This document shows positions 12,805 to 20,130 of a stretch of DNA of 34,596 nucleotides, piece by piece. The notes under the pieces were generated by a model. It saw nothing but the letters and a program-made list of their open reading frames with translations. It did not search any database and was not told the DNA's origin. This DNA is from a virus. A program made the position numbers and the translations under genes. The DNA is taken from positions 1 through 34,596 of the IMG/VR virus record IMGVR_UViG_3300033388_002434; one strand, 5' to 3'. Each line of letters begins with the position of its first letter. Positions within the stretch are counted from its first letter, which is position 1.

Positions 12805-13089
12805 ATGAAAGAAACGGTGTGTTGCAATGGTGGTTGTGAGCGACAAGAAAAACATGTCGAGCTGAACAATGCAATAGATAGCATTGACCGAATTAATGAA
12901 CTTTTGAACGAATTAATCAGAAGAGTCCATCCGATGCCGGAAAGTAACGAAGAAAAAGCTTCGGAAGTAGCTGCCAAGCCGGTAATCCCATCATTATGCG
13001 ATGTATTGTCGCACGGCAGGGATCAAATTATGGATAAAATTGAATACGCCCATAACCAAATCAATGAACTTACAGAGCTTTTGTTTTAA
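12805..13089 (+). CDS. Hypothetical coiled-coil protein, 94 residues
   Basis: Begins MKETVCCNGGCERQEKHVEL. It has an N-terminal cysteine cluster (CCNGGC), then two amphipathic helices: NAIDSIDRINELLNELIRR and DKIEYAHNQINELTELLF, separated by a Glu/Ala linker. The ribosome site is weak (GAG 5 bases before the ATG). The heptad pattern suggests an oligomeric helical bundle. No family recognised. Confidence 0.5.
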   Translation: MKETVCCNGGCERQEKHVELNNAIDSIDRINELLNELIRRVHPMPESNEEKASEVAAKPVIPSLCDVLSHGRDQIMDKIEYAHNQINELTELLF

Positions 13090-13174
13090 ATTTTGTTAAA
13101 GGGCGGTAAATAGCTAAGCCTCTCTCGGTGGAGAGCGTTTAGTCTGGGCGAGTCTTGGCTGGGAAGGGTAATCA
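13090..13174 (+). other. Intergenic stretch with a short hairpin
   Basis: An 85-base gap with the hairpin CTCTC-GGTG-GAGAG near 13120-13136. No U run follows it. It separates two small genes in the rightward operon and may stabilise or process the message. Confidence 0.4.
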
Positions 13175-13372
13175 ATGGACGTAAAACTAAACGACGTAAA
13201 CGGTATGCCGCTGAACGACGGCGACACGGTAGAATTTCGAAAAGGCGCGAGAATGCAAAAAACAAAATTAAAATGGTCGGAGTCTTTGGGGGTTGTGATG
13301 TTGGCAACTGAACGGGGAATTGTGACCGGATGGTTGAGTGATATTGGGGCCGAAAACGTTCGAAGAATATGA
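13175..13372 (+). CDS. Small beta-rich hypothetical protein, 65 residues
   Basis: Starts MDVKLNDVNGMPLNDGDTVE with AAGGG 6 bases upstream of the ATG. The pattern of short strands (DTVEFRKG, KTKLKWSE, LGVVMLATERGIVTGWLSDI) resembles the small YopX- or SH3-like proteins common in phage early regions. It is the last rightward gene before the convergent accessory block. Function unknown. Confidence 0.6.
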   Translation: MDVKLNDVNGMPLNDGDTVEFRKGARMQKTKLKWSESLGVVMLATERGIVTGWLSDIGAENVRRI

Positions 13373-13382
13373 TTTAGATAGA

Positions 13383-13408
13383 AAAAAACCCCGGCTTTAG
13401 GGCCGGGG
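13383..13408 (-). terminator. Rho-independent terminator of the leftward accessory block
   Basis: Seven-base arms CCCCGGC (13389-13395) and GCCGGGG (13402-13408), with seven A before the left arm on the plus strand. Read leftward the stem is thus followed by seven U, a classical terminator. Read rightward the next T run is about 13 bases away, so it works poorly in that direction. Confidence 0.85.
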
Positions 13409-13416
13409 TGATAGCT

Positions 13417-13617
13417 TCATCTTTTTTTCCTCCATCCTGCCCGCCCGGGCTTTCGATCCCGGACGAGGTCAAGGTCTTTTTCGTCAATTATCCAGTTCCG
13501 GCCGAGTTTTACGGCCGGGAGCCTGCCATCTTTTGCCAGTCGTTGGACGATCCGGATTGATGTCCCGAGTTCGAGCGCTGCATCCGACGTTTCCATTTTC
13601 GTTCCGATCTTAACCAT
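13417..13617 (-). CDS. Excisionase/MerR-type helix-turn-helix protein
   Basis: A 66-residue winged-helix protein of the excisionase family: ETSDAALELGTSIRIVQRLA, then KDGRLPAVKLGRNWIIDEKD, with the basic tail RDRKPGRAGWRKKR. This is the pattern of small HTH_17-type proteins that bind DNA as Xis or as regulators. No integrase lies next to it, so a true excisionase function is uncertain. As the last gene of a self-contained leftward unit it could regulate that unit through the palindrome at 15223-15240. The start overlaps the preceding gene's stop by 8 bases. Confidence 0.8.
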   Translation of the reverse strand: MVKIGTKMETSDAALELGTSIRIVQRLAKDGRLPAVKLGRNWIIDEKDLDLVRDRKPGRAGWRKKR

Positions 13618-13867
13618 TTAAGCCCTCAATCTGATCCGGTCTGATGGTCCGCATTTCCCCGGTTGGCTCCATTGTATCCGGGTCGATCTCAAAATATGAG
13701 TTGTCCGCGTACTCAGGTCCAGCTGCCCGAAACAATTCTACAAACCTATCTCCGCTGCATGCTTCACGTGTGATTTTTGCTCGGATTGCCCTGGGCGTTT
13801 GTTTCCCGGTGTATATCTCGAAAGTTCCGCGTTCGCCTTCACCTGAGAAAATTATTAAGTTTTTCAT
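13610..13867 (-). CDS. Hypothetical protein, 85 residues
   Basis: Begins MKNLIIFSGEGERGTFEIYT with AAAGGG upstream of the ATG. It appears to be a mixed alpha/beta domain, ending in an acidic linker (FEIDPDTMEPTGEMRTIRPD). It lies in the leftward accessory block, overlapping the excisionase-like gene. No family recognised. Confidence 0.6.
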   Translation of the reverse strand: MKNLIIFSGEGERGTFEIYTGKQTPRAIRAKITREACSGDRFVELFRAAGPEYADNSYFEIDPDTMEPTGEMRTIRPDQIEGLNG

Positions 13868-13882
13868 GTTTTCCCTTTCTTT

Positions 13883-14083
13883 TTAATCAACATCAGTCCA
13901 TTTGCCATTTTTCTTGAAAGCCAGTTCAAGACCTGCTGGGGTTTCGATTGTCAGCACAGTCCCTTGGAATGCCTGCCCTGCGGTGGCCATCCGTTTTGCG
14001 GCTGTGAGGTTCTTCGTCCAGATGACCTGGCCGGTTCTGAGGCTTTGAAGATTTTGCCTTTCTGTTATGACGTATAATGTCAT
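13883..14083 (-). CDS. Hypothetical protein, 66 residues
   Basis: Start chosen at 14083 (MTLYVITERQNLQSLRTGQV), where AAAGGA lies 7 bases upstream; the longer frame from 14155 runs through a hairpin and the ribosome site. The sequence alternates strands and a helix (AAKRMATAGQAFQG, TVLTIETPAGLELAFKKNG). It belongs to the accessory block. Function unknown. Confidence 0.55.
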   Translation of the reverse strand: MTLYVITERQNLQSLRTGQVIWTKNLTAAKRMATAGQAFQGTVLTIETPAGLELAFKKNGKWTDVD

Positions 14084-14098
14084 GATTTTTCCTTTCCC

Positions 14099-14122
14099 CG
14101 GTTTGACCTCCCACCGGGAAGG
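14099..14122 (-). repeat. Intergenic hairpin repeat, copy 1
   Basis: Read leftward, CCCGGT and ACCGGG can pair around GGGAGGTCAA, upstream of the gene starting at 14083. The segment resembles the one at 14585-14609: both contain GGTCAAACCG and a C/G-rich block after CCTTCCC. Possible RNA processing or translation-control element. Confidence 0.5.
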
Positions 14123-14130
14123 ATTGAGCT

Positions 14131-14565
14131 CTAAAGGGGATTGTCTAAATCCCATTTGGGAACTGAGACACAGCCCCCTACCTCACCATCAGGACTAGTC
14201 CAGTACGCCCTAATAGTAACGTCGCCGATCGGGCCAGCAATTTTGAGAAACCCCTTTGCATTGAGTTCTCGCAGGAACTCAACGCTCTCTTCAAAAGAAC
14301 TACACGGCGCACCGACTAAACGCCGTTCCCTTTCAGCTATTTTAAAAAAGTTTTCACTATCGTTCGTCTCAGCCTTAAGGCTGGGACGGCTGGGACGGAT
14401 AGCATGGTCAACACACGTCCATGCATCACCGCATGGTAATCCAAAGTATTGGGCTGCCTTGTTTTCGCATACCCCGGCAACGAAATGCAAACAGTTGTCA
14501 CATGTACAATCATTGTCTCGATGCCGATTTAACTCTGCGTTTCTCTCTTCTGTGTTTTTCATCAT
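14131..14565 (-). CDS. Cysteine-rich hypothetical protein, 144 residues
   Basis: Strong ribosome site AGAGGAGA precedes the ATG pair at 14565/14562. Residues 18-52 hold a cysteine cluster (CTCDNCLHF, VCENKAA, LPCGDAWTC), likely zinc-binding. Residues 80-140 form a separate domain with FEESVEFLRELNAKGFLKIA. A long frame on the opposite strand covers the same DNA but has no ribosome site and conflicts with the promoter and terminator of this block. No family recognised. Confidence 0.65.
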   Translation of the reverse strand: MMKNTEERNAELNRHRDNDCTCDNCLHFVAGVCENKAAQYFGLPCGDAWTCVDHAIRPSRPSLKAETNDSENFFKIAERERRLVGAPCSSFEESVEFLRELNAKGFLKIAGPIGDVTIRAYWTSPDGEVGGCVSVPKWDLDNPL

Positions 14566-14584
14566 TTTTTTCTCCTCTTAGCTT

Positions 14585-14609
14585 ACGGTTTGACCCCCCC
14601 CGGGGGGAA
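14585..14609 (-). repeat. Intergenic hairpin repeat, copy 2
   Basis: CCCCCCCCGGGGGG lies within a segment similar to 14099-14122, again just upstream of a ribosome site in the leftward block. It could pair strongly with itself or form a stable structure in the message. Confidence 0.5.
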
Positions 14610-14621
14610 GGGTTGGTTGGG

Positions 14622-15173
14622 TTATTTGGATTCGATACTATCTTTGATAGCGTTATACATTTCGTACCAATCGAATTCTCCTTCTTCTATTGATTCTGCT
14701 ATCATTTCATCAGGACTTAATTTTCTACCATCTTCTGTGATCCACGCGTCTTTTTCATCGTCATATTTTGCCCACCCTTCCGCATACCAATCTTCATCGA
14801 TATTCCCACGGCCTGCGGTTTTGATAGTCGCGATTATCGCCCTGCCTTTTCCGCTTGGGCGTGTATTGCTTTCGTGGAATTCGAATGAACCGTCGTAGTA
14901 TATCCATACGCTCCCACTGCCTGAGAGTGCGAGAGTTTTCCGGAGTTCGATGAGGTCGATTTCTTCCATGATTTGATCGGTGAGTTTTTCCGGCGTCTGG
15001 GTCTCTTTCACGATTTTGCCGATCTCCATCTGAAAATCATAGTAACCTTGAGTGCCGTCGTATTCTGCCGGAAAATGATCTGCGACACATTGTTCAATTC
15101 TTTCGTCGCAGGGATCTGTAATTTCGTTGAGTTCGATCAATTTGATTATTTCGTCTCTGATTTCTTTTTTCAT
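14622..15173 (-). CDS. Acidic hypothetical protein, 183 residues
   Basis: The first gene of the leftward accessory block. GAGGAG lies 8 bases before the ATG. The protein is very acidic: residues 1-80 are helical (KKEIRDEIIKLIELNEITDP and onward) and residues 85-165 are rich in aromatic and acidic residues (VWIYYDGSFEFHES, DEDWYAEGWAKYDDEKDAWI). Very acidic early phage proteins can be DNA mimics that block host restriction or other DNA-binding proteins. That possibility rests on charge alone here. I do not recognise a family. Confidence 0.6.
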   Translation of the reverse strand: MKKEIRDEIIKLIELNEITDPCDERIEQCVADHFPAEYDGTQGYYDFQMEIGKIVKETQTPEKLTDQIMEEIDLIELRKTLALSGSGSVWIYYDGSFEFHESNTRPSGKGRAIIATIKTAGRGNIDEDWYAEGWAKYDDEKDAWITEDGRKLSPDEMIAESIEEGEFDWYEMYNAIKDSIESK

Positions 15174-15220
15174 TTTGCCTCTCCTCGGTTTGCGGTTATG
15201 TTTTCCTCACTCTTAAGTTC

Positions 15221-15249
15221 AATATACGCCTTGGCGTATAGTATGTCAA
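15221..15249 (-). promoter_or_regulatory. Promoter with palindromic operator for the accessory block
   Basis: Read leftward, TTGACA (15244-15249), exactly 17 bases, then TATATT (15221-15226), nearly full consensus. An 18-base inverted repeat TATACGCC-TT-GGCGTATA (15223-15240) covers part of the -10 and most of the spacer, an ideal position for a repressor. The -35 and 4 flanking bases (ATGTCAAGCG on the plus strand) are shared with the leftward promoter at 5439-5467. Confidence 0.85.
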
Positions 15250-15287
15250 GCGATATTTTAATAAAAAAGCATATTATTTGATTTATT

Positions 15288-15316
15288 TTGACATTTTTAC
15301 GCGTATTTGATACAGA
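15288..15316 (+). promoter_or_regulatory. Candidate rightward late promoter
   Basis: TTGACA (15288-15293), 17 bases, then TACAGA (15311-15316) with a TGA just before it (extended -10). The spacer contains an 8-base palindrome TACGCGTA (15298-15305). It would start the packaging and structural genes and diverges from the accessory-block promoter. Confidence 0.55.
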
Positions 15317-15360
15317 TATATTTTTGGGGAATAGGAGGCTGGCGGGGTGAGATAGATGGC

Positions 15361-15489
15361 ATGGATGAAATATCAAAAGTGCTTGGCGATCCGTTATCTT
15401 TTATTGAAAAGTTTAAAAATAGTTTAGATAATGAATGGCTTGATAATATGAACTTTGATATGAACTTTGATATGAACTTTGATTTGTAG
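15361..15489 (+). CDS. Small acidic protein with MNFD tandem repeats
   Basis: Begins MDEISKVLGDPLSFIEKFKN and ends in three copies of the tetrapeptide MNFD followed by L (12-base unit ATGAACTTTGAT at 15448-15483). The AGGAGG at 15333-15338 is 22 bases before the ATG, longer than usual. An in-frame TTG at 15307 lies inside the promoter, so it is rejected. This is the first gene of the late operon, directly before the small terminase. Function unknown. Confidence 0.45.
   Translation: MDEISKVLGDPLSFIEKFKNSLDNEWLDNMNFDMNFDMNFDL
15448..15483 (+). repeat. Three perfect 12-base tandem repeats
   Basis: Unit ATGAACTTTGAT, in frame with the small gene at 15361, encoding MNFD three times. Each unit also contains an ATG. 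Expansion or loss would keep the frame. Confidence 0.9.
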
Positions 15490-15497
15490 GAAATATT

Positions 15498-15884
15498 ATG
15501 TCTGTAAAGCCAGCTAAAAAAAAGAATGGCAGGCCGAAAAAAGAAATCGATCAAAAGGCATTTGAAGGCCTTTGCGGGTTGCAATGCACCCGGCAAGAAG
15601 TATGCCAATTTTTTAATATATCCGACAAGACCCTAGATAAATGGTGCAAGGAAACGTATAAGAAAAGTTTTTCCGCAATATTTGCAGAAAAGAGGGTCGC
15701 TGGTAAAGTGAGCTTGAGGAGAAACATGTTTGCGCTGTCTAAAACCAGTGCGTCTATGTCAATTTTCATGGCTAAAAATTGGCTCGGAATGCGAGACATC
15801 CCGGCTGATGATGATGGCCCGGCTGAGGCGCAACCTGTAACGGTGACAATCGAGGTGAAGAGTGCGAATAAAACCCAAGGCTAA
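15498..15884 (+). CDS. terS: Terminase small subunit
   Basis: A 128-residue TerS-like protein. The basic N-terminus (KPAKKKNGRPKKEIDQ) is followed by an HTH-like region (CTRQEVCQFFNISDKTLDKW), a helical oligomerisation core (SLRRNMFALSKTSASMSIFM) with the family-typical AKNWLGMRD, and a variable tail. It would recognise the packaging site and recruit the large subunit, whose gene begins 22 bases before this one ends. A ribosome site is weak or absent; the ATG is 8 bases after the stop of the preceding small gene, so coupling is possible. Confidence 0.88.
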   Translation: MSVKPAKKKNGRPKKEIDQKAFEGLCGLQCTRQEVCQFFNISDKTLDKWCKETYKKSFSAIFAEKRVAGKVSLRRNMFALSKTSASMSIFMAKNWLGMRDIPADDDGPAEAQPVTVTIEVKSANKTQG

Positions 15885-17151
15885 TATTCCTCAGGGTAGG
15901 TTTTTATCAATGCCGAATAAGTTTAGGGGTTATGTTGCCGGATATCGTGCCGGGAAGACATGGGCAGGGTGTATGGCAATGTGCACTCATGTTTGGGAGT
16001 TTCCAAAAATTAATCAGGGATATTTTGCACCGACTTACCCTCAAATCAGAGATATCTTTTATCCAACGATCGATGAAGTGGCCTTTAATTTTGGGCTGTC
16101 AGCTGAAATAAAACAGGGCAACCATGAGGTGCATTTTTATAACGGTCGTGTTTATCGTGGCGTAACGATTTGTAGGTCAATGGATAAACCGGGTAGTATT
16201 ATAGGGTTTAAAATCGGCAATGCTTTGATCGATGAAATTGATACTTTGCCGATAAATAAAGCGGAAGAATCCTGGCGGAAAATTATAGCCCGAATGTCTT
16301 ATAAAATAAGTGGACTCAAAAATGGAATTGACGTTTGTACTACTCCTGAAGGATTCCGGTTTGTTCATAAACTTTTTGTTCAACAGCCGATAGAACATCC
16401 TGAACTTAAAAATAACTATGGCCTCGTCCAGGCCAGCACCTACGACAATGAAGCCAATCTGCCAGATGACTATATCGCTTCCCTGGAAGAAACCTATCCG
16501 AAAGAGCTAATTGACGCTTATATTAACGGCCAATTTGTAAACCTAACCAGTGGTACAGTATACGGCAGCTACAACCGCGAAAGATGTAATTCAACCGAGA
16601 GAATAAAGCCAGGGGAACCGCTTACGATTGGGATGGATTTTAATATCGGTTTGATGGCTGCAACTGTCTATGTACAGAGGCCAAACGGATACCATGCAGT
16701 GGAAGAGTTACATGACATTTTCGATACGCCAGCGATGGCGAAGGCTATTTCTGCCAGGTGGCGAACAAGCGATTTCGATAAAAACAGGCAGATAACGATC
16801 TATCCTGATGCGAGTGGCGGGAAGTCGAGCGGTGGTACAGTGAACGCTCTCGGGTCTGATTTTGCAATCCTACAGCAGGAAGGGTTTAGCATTATATCAA
16901 ACCCTTCAAACCCGGCCGTTCGAAACCGCGTGCTATCAATGAATAAGCAATTCGAGATTGGTTGGCTCTGGGTGAACGCGCAAAACTGCCCAACTGTAGC
17001 GCGATGTCTTGAGCAGCAGGCTTATGACGTGAACGGTGATCCTGATAAAAAAACAGGATTCGACCATCAAAATGATGCAAGTGGATATCCGATGGCGTAT
17101 TTGTTTCCGATTATCCGGCCGATGAGCCGGATAAAACTCGTTGGAATTTAA
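15862..17151 (+). CDS. terL: Terminase large subunit
   Basis: A 429-residue packaging motor. The ATPase domain has Walker A GYRAGKT (27-33) and Walker B ALIDEID (about 120-126). The nuclease domain has an RNase H-like fold with acidic residues in IGMDFNIG (about 256-263), PDASGG and DASGYPMAYL (about 405). Translation starts at a GTG (MRIKPKA) with GAGGTGA 4-5 bases upstream. It drives DNA into the prohead through the portal and cuts the concatemer. It overlaps terS, and the portal gene follows 12 bases later. Confidence 0.93.
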   Translation: MRIKPKANIPQGRFLSMPNKFRGYVAGYRAGKTWAGCMAMCTHVWEFPKINQGYFAPTYPQIRDIFYPTIDEVAFNFGLSAEIKQGNHEVHFYNGRVYRGVTICRSMDKPGSIIGFKIGNALIDEIDTLPINKAEESWRKIIARMSYKISGLKNGIDVCTTPEGFRFVHKLFVQQPIEHPELKNNYGLVQASTYDNEANLPDDYIASLEETYPKELIDAYINGQFVNLTSGTVYGSYNRERCNSTERIKPGEPLTIGMDFNIGLMAATVYVQRPNGYHAVEELHDIFDTPAMAKAISARWRTSDFDKNRQITIYPDASGGKSSGGTVNALGSDFAILQQEGFSIISNPSNPAVRNRVLSMNKQFEIGWLWVNAQNCPTVARCLEQQAYDVNGDPDKKTGFDHQNDASGYPMAYLFPIIRPMSRIKLVGI

Positions 17152-17163
17152 AGGAGAAAGCCT

Positions 17164-18606
17164 ATGTCGACAAAGGCACCAGTAGAAACTCAACACCCGG
17201 ATTATATTAAGATGCGTCCGAAACGGAAACGGTGCAGAGATGCCATCGCAGGGCAGGACGCGATAAAAGCTGCTGGGAAAGAATATCTGCCGCCCCTTAA
17301 AGAGCAAACCGATGCAGATTACAACGCATACAAACTCCGGGCAAAGTTTTTCAATGCGACGAGTAGGACGGTGAAGGCTTTGAGCGGATTGATTTTGAGG
17401 AAACCTCCAGCAATCGAAGCCACCGCCGGGATTAAAACCCTCCTTGATGATGTGACGTTGACTGGTAAAAATATCTTTGTATTTGCTCGCGAGTTTATCG
17501 AGGATAGCGTGGGCGTGGACACGCCTGGCATCATGATAGATTATCCGACGCAATCGAGCGAGGGGCTTACGGTCGCCGATGCTGAGATGAACAACCTTCG
17601 GCCAACTATGCAGATGTACCCTTGCGAAAGTATTATCAACTGGAAGCATACGAGAATTGGAAACGCTACGGTTCTTTCGATGGTGGTGCTAAAAGAGGAG
17701 GCTGATATCGATAGCGATAATAAATTCGAACATAAAACTGAAGTCCGGTATCGTGTTCTTGACCTGGCGATAAGAGCCGGTTCGGATATCCCGGAAGATG
17801 AAGGAACTATTTATCGGCAAAGAGTATTCCGGATAAAAAAGAACGTGGCAGGGCAGAACGACGGACAAGAACAAGTAGGCGGCGATATCTACCCGCTGAT
17901 GGACGGGAAACCGCTTTCATATATCCCTTTCGTAGTCGATCTTCCACTTTCTGAACCGCCGTTGATTAACTTAGTTGATCTGAACATAGCGCATTACCGG
18001 ACATCCGCAGATTATGAAAATGGGTGCCATCTTACCGGATTATCGCAGGTAATTGTAGCTGGGTACCAAAAGGAGCCTGGAGAAAAGCTATATTACGGTA
18101 GCTCATACGCTTGGGTATTCACGAACCCGGAGGCTCATGCTGAAATCTTATCGATGAATAATGATTTTGTGGCGCTTACCGGAAATCTCGCAAAAACAGA
18201 ACAACAAATGGCTATACTTGGGGCGCGTCTCTTGACGGCCGAGAAAAAGGACGCGGAGACCGCCCAAACTGCCCAAATCCATAGAGCGGGAGAACAGTCG
18301 ATACTTTCAGAGCGGGCGCAAACGATTTCAATCATGCTTACTAAGGCACTTAATATTTTCGCTGAGTGGGCAGGATCTGCTGGGAAATGGTCAATAGAGC
18401 TGAATCGAGAATTTATGCCTGTCGGGGTATCTCCGCAGGAGCTTACGTCGCTGCTTATGGGCTGGCAGATGGGGGCGCCGGGGCTATCTGACGAGGGGTT
18501 GTTCGCAATTTTTAAACAACGTGAAATGATACAGGGTGACGTCACTCTTGAAGACGAACAGGCTCGGATTGGCTCAAAGCGGCCACCGGTGCCGGGAGAT
18601 GAATAA
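17164..18606 (+). CDS. Portal protein, DUF4055 family
   Basis: A 480-residue protein recognisable as the DUF4055 portal type. The start has a basic region (MRPKRKRCRDAIAGQDAIKA), then LSGLILRKPPAI, a typical portal clip/stem N-terminal pattern. Later LDLAIRAGSD and RVLDL-like strands, the conserved LVDLNIAHYRTSADYENGCH and the helical LGARLLTAEKKDAETAQTAQ fit the family. The protein forms the dodecameric DNA channel at one head vertex. AAGGAGAAAGCC precedes the ATG. Its place between terL and the minor head gene agrees with the assignment. Confidence 0.88.
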   Translation: MSTKAPVETQHPDYIKMRPKRKRCRDAIAGQDAIKAAGKEYLPPLKEQTDADYNAYKLRAKFFNATSRTVKALSGLILRKPPAIEATAGIKTLLDDVTLTGKNIFVFAREFIEDSVGVDTPGIMIDYPTQSSEGLTVADAEMNNLRPTMQMYPCESIINWKHTRIGNATVLSMVVLKEEADIDSDNKFEHKTEVRYRVLDLAIRAGSDIPEDEGTIYRQRVFRIKKNVAGQNDGQEQVGGDIYPLMDGKPLSYIPFVVDLPLSEPPLINLVDLNIAHYRTSADYENGCHLTGLSQVIVAGYQKEPGEKLYYGSSYAWVFTNPEAHAEILSMNNDFVALTGNLAKTEQQMAILGARLLTAEKKDAETAQTAQIHRAGEQSILSERAQTISIMLTKALNIFAEWAGSAGKWSIELNREFMPVGVSPQELTSLLMGWQMGAPGLSDEGLFAIFKQREMIQGDVTLEDEQARIGSKRPPVPGDE

Positions 18607-18607
18607 A

Positions 18608-18721
18608 ATGCAGAAACATTTTAAGTATGGACTGTTAGGAATATCTATATGCGGCGACGTAATGGTAATTAATGCGCATACGTTTACATTTGCGAAGGTT
18701 GGAAGAATATGTATATTGTGA
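18608..18721 (+). CDS. Possible small protein, 37 residues
   Basis: Starts MQKHFKYGLLGISICGDVMV immediately after the portal stop (2 bases), with GGAGA 10-12 bases upstream. It is hydrophobic with a small membrane-like character and ends ICIL. It fills most of the 146-base gap before the next gene, but coding evidence is weak. Confidence 0.35.
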   Translation: MQKHFKYGLLGISICGDVMVINAHTFTFAKVGRICIL

Positions 18722-18752
18722 ATGCGCGGTCGGTGTTTGGAGAGGTTTACCT

Positions 18753-18929
18753 ATGAAATTAATTGGATATATTCTGTGTGCGGTAGGTTGTATGATCGTT
18801 GCTATCGGGCGAATTAAGGGAATACATCTTACTGAGGGAGAAGCCTTTGTTCAGCTGTGGTATTATTGGCTTTTTGGGCTTTTGACTGGTGCCGGAGGAA
18901 TAATTTTGTGCAGCAAGGGCGATAAATGA
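18753..18929 (+). CDS. Small two-span membrane protein, 58 residues
   Basis: Starts MKLIGYILCAVGCMIVAIGR with GAGAGG 7 bases before the ATG; the longer frame from 18672 lacks a ribosome site. Two hydrophobic helices are seen (about 3-19 and 33-52), joined by a short hydrophilic loop. It overlaps the minor head gene by 4 bases. In the head module, such a gene could be a membrane-acting lysis or exclusion protein, but this is a guess. Confidence 0.6.
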   Translation: MKLIGYILCAVGCMIVAIGRIKGIHLTEGEAFVQLWYYWLFGLLTGAGGIILCSKGDK

Positions 18930-19960
18930 ATAAGCTCGACCTAAACATTGCAGATAAATATTTATCTCATCAAATCGATCTCCTGCGTTTTGCGGCCGGC
19001 GAACAAGCCAAGGTTATCAAACTCCTAAAAAAAATGCAGGCCGAACTTAAGGCGAAGTTGCGGGGTGGGATTATTGATTTGTATAAGCCTGCGAGGGTTA
19101 AGAAACTGCTAAAAGAGACCACTGCAATAATAGATGGATATTATTCCCAAACAGCCGGGAGTGTAGATTCTATTGCATTGGCTCAAAATGAAGCACAGTT
19201 TGTAACATCTACTTTTGCGGGGGTAGGGCTCGAGGCGACGCTGCCAACTGAAGCCGCCCTAAAGGCTATTGTAAGCAATTCGCTAATAGAGGGTGCCCCA
19301 TCAGCTGCATGGTGGGCGAGGCAGTCAGAAGATACGGCGTTTAAGTTCTCTAACCAAGTTCGTCAGGGGATCGCTCAGGGGGAAACGCTCCAGCAAATTA
19401 TCTATCGAGTAGCCGGATCGAAGAAATTCGGGATTCCCGGAATTATGGATATCACACACCGTAATGCCTCAGCACTGGTTCATACGTCGATTATGCAGGT
19501 TGCTAACGATGCGAGGATGGAAACATTTCAGGCTAATGATGACATAGTAAAAGGATTCCATTTTCTCGCGACTCTGGACAGCCACACAAGCCTTACATGT
19601 ATAGCCCATAGCGGTGCGGAGTGGGATATAGAAGGTAATCCTATTGTTGGAAATTTCCTGTTTGAGCCGCCACCGCTTCATTTTTTTTGTCGGTCATTAC
19701 TAACCCCAATTCTGATAACATATCGTGAACTAGGCATCGACATAGATGAACCGAAAGGGACGCGGGCAAGCGATCTGGGGCAGATACCTTCAGACATCAC
19801 TTTTGATGGATTTTTGAAGCGACACGATGCAGCTTATGTTGATGATAAACTTGGCCCAGGCAGGGCCAAACTTTGGCGGGACGGGAAAATAACATTATCC
19901 GATCTTGTAAGTCAGACCGGGCGGCCGTTAACTCTAAAACAACTTGGAGAGATGAAATAA
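18926..19960 (+). CDS. Minor head / head morphogenesis protein (Mu F / SPP1 gp7-like)
   Basis: A 344-residue protein. The central SVDSIALAQNEAQFVTSTFA region and the C-terminal ALVHTSIMQVANDARMETFQ, then TLDSHTSLTCIAHSG and PPPLHFFCRSLLTP, form the conserved minor capsid (gp7/F) domain with its Cys and His positions. It probably binds inside the head next to the portal and is injected or helps assembly. A C-terminal FLKRHDAAYVDDKLGPGRAK unit is common to this family in environmental phages. ATGA overlap with the preceding gene. Confidence 0.85.
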   Translation: MNKLDLNIADKYLSHQIDLLRFAAGEQAKVIKLLKKMQAELKAKLRGGIIDLYKPARVKKLLKETTAIIDGYYSQTAGSVDSIALAQNEAQFVTSTFAGVGLEATLPTEAALKAIVSNSLIEGAPSAAWWARQSEDTAFKFSNQVRQGIAQGETLQQIIYRVAGSKKFGIPGIMDITHRNASALVHTSIMQVANDARMETFQANDDIVKGFHFLATLDSHTSLTCIAHSGAEWDIEGNPIVGNFLFEPPPLHFFCRSLLTPILITYRELGIDIDEPKGTRASDLGQIPSDITFDGFLKRHDAAYVDDKLGPGRAKLWRDGKITLSDLVSQTGRPLTLKQLGEMK

Positions 19961-20130
19961 TGAGAAAATGCAGCTCATGCGGAAAGGAAATTGCGAAGTC
20001 AGCTCGGGCATGTCCGTATTGCGGTGGATGCGTGTGGCATCCTATCGAAATCAAAGTTACTATTTTTTTGATAGCGTTTAATATTGGATTATTTTGGTGG
20101 GTAAGTAGCATGTTTGAAAAAATTGGTTGA
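19960..20130 (+). CDS. Zinc-ribbon membrane protein, 56 residues
   Basis: Begins MRKCSSCGKEIAKSARACPY. Two cysteine pairs (CSSC, CPYC) make a double-zinc-ribbon-like head, followed by one transmembrane helix (VTIFLIAFNIGLFWWVSSMF). The ATG shares its A with the preceding stop (TAATG), so translation is coupled; GGAGAG is nearby. An inner-membrane protein with a cytoplasmic zinc head is expected. Function unknown. Confidence 0.65.
   Translation: MRKCSSCGKEIAKSARACPYCGGCVWHPIEIKVTIFLIAFNIGLFWWVSSMFEKIG

Noticed and set aside
13417-13617. Excisionase as proof of an integration module
   Set aside because: No integrase or attachment site accompanies it; the same HTH family is widely used as regulators.
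14141-14581. A 146-codon frame opposite the cysteine-rich gene
   Set aside because: There is no ribosome site, and it is antisense to a gene with a strong site in a block with clear promoter and terminator.
16936-17649. A 237-codon leftward frame across terL and portal
   Set aside because: It is antisense to two secure, well-recognised genes and shows no start signals.
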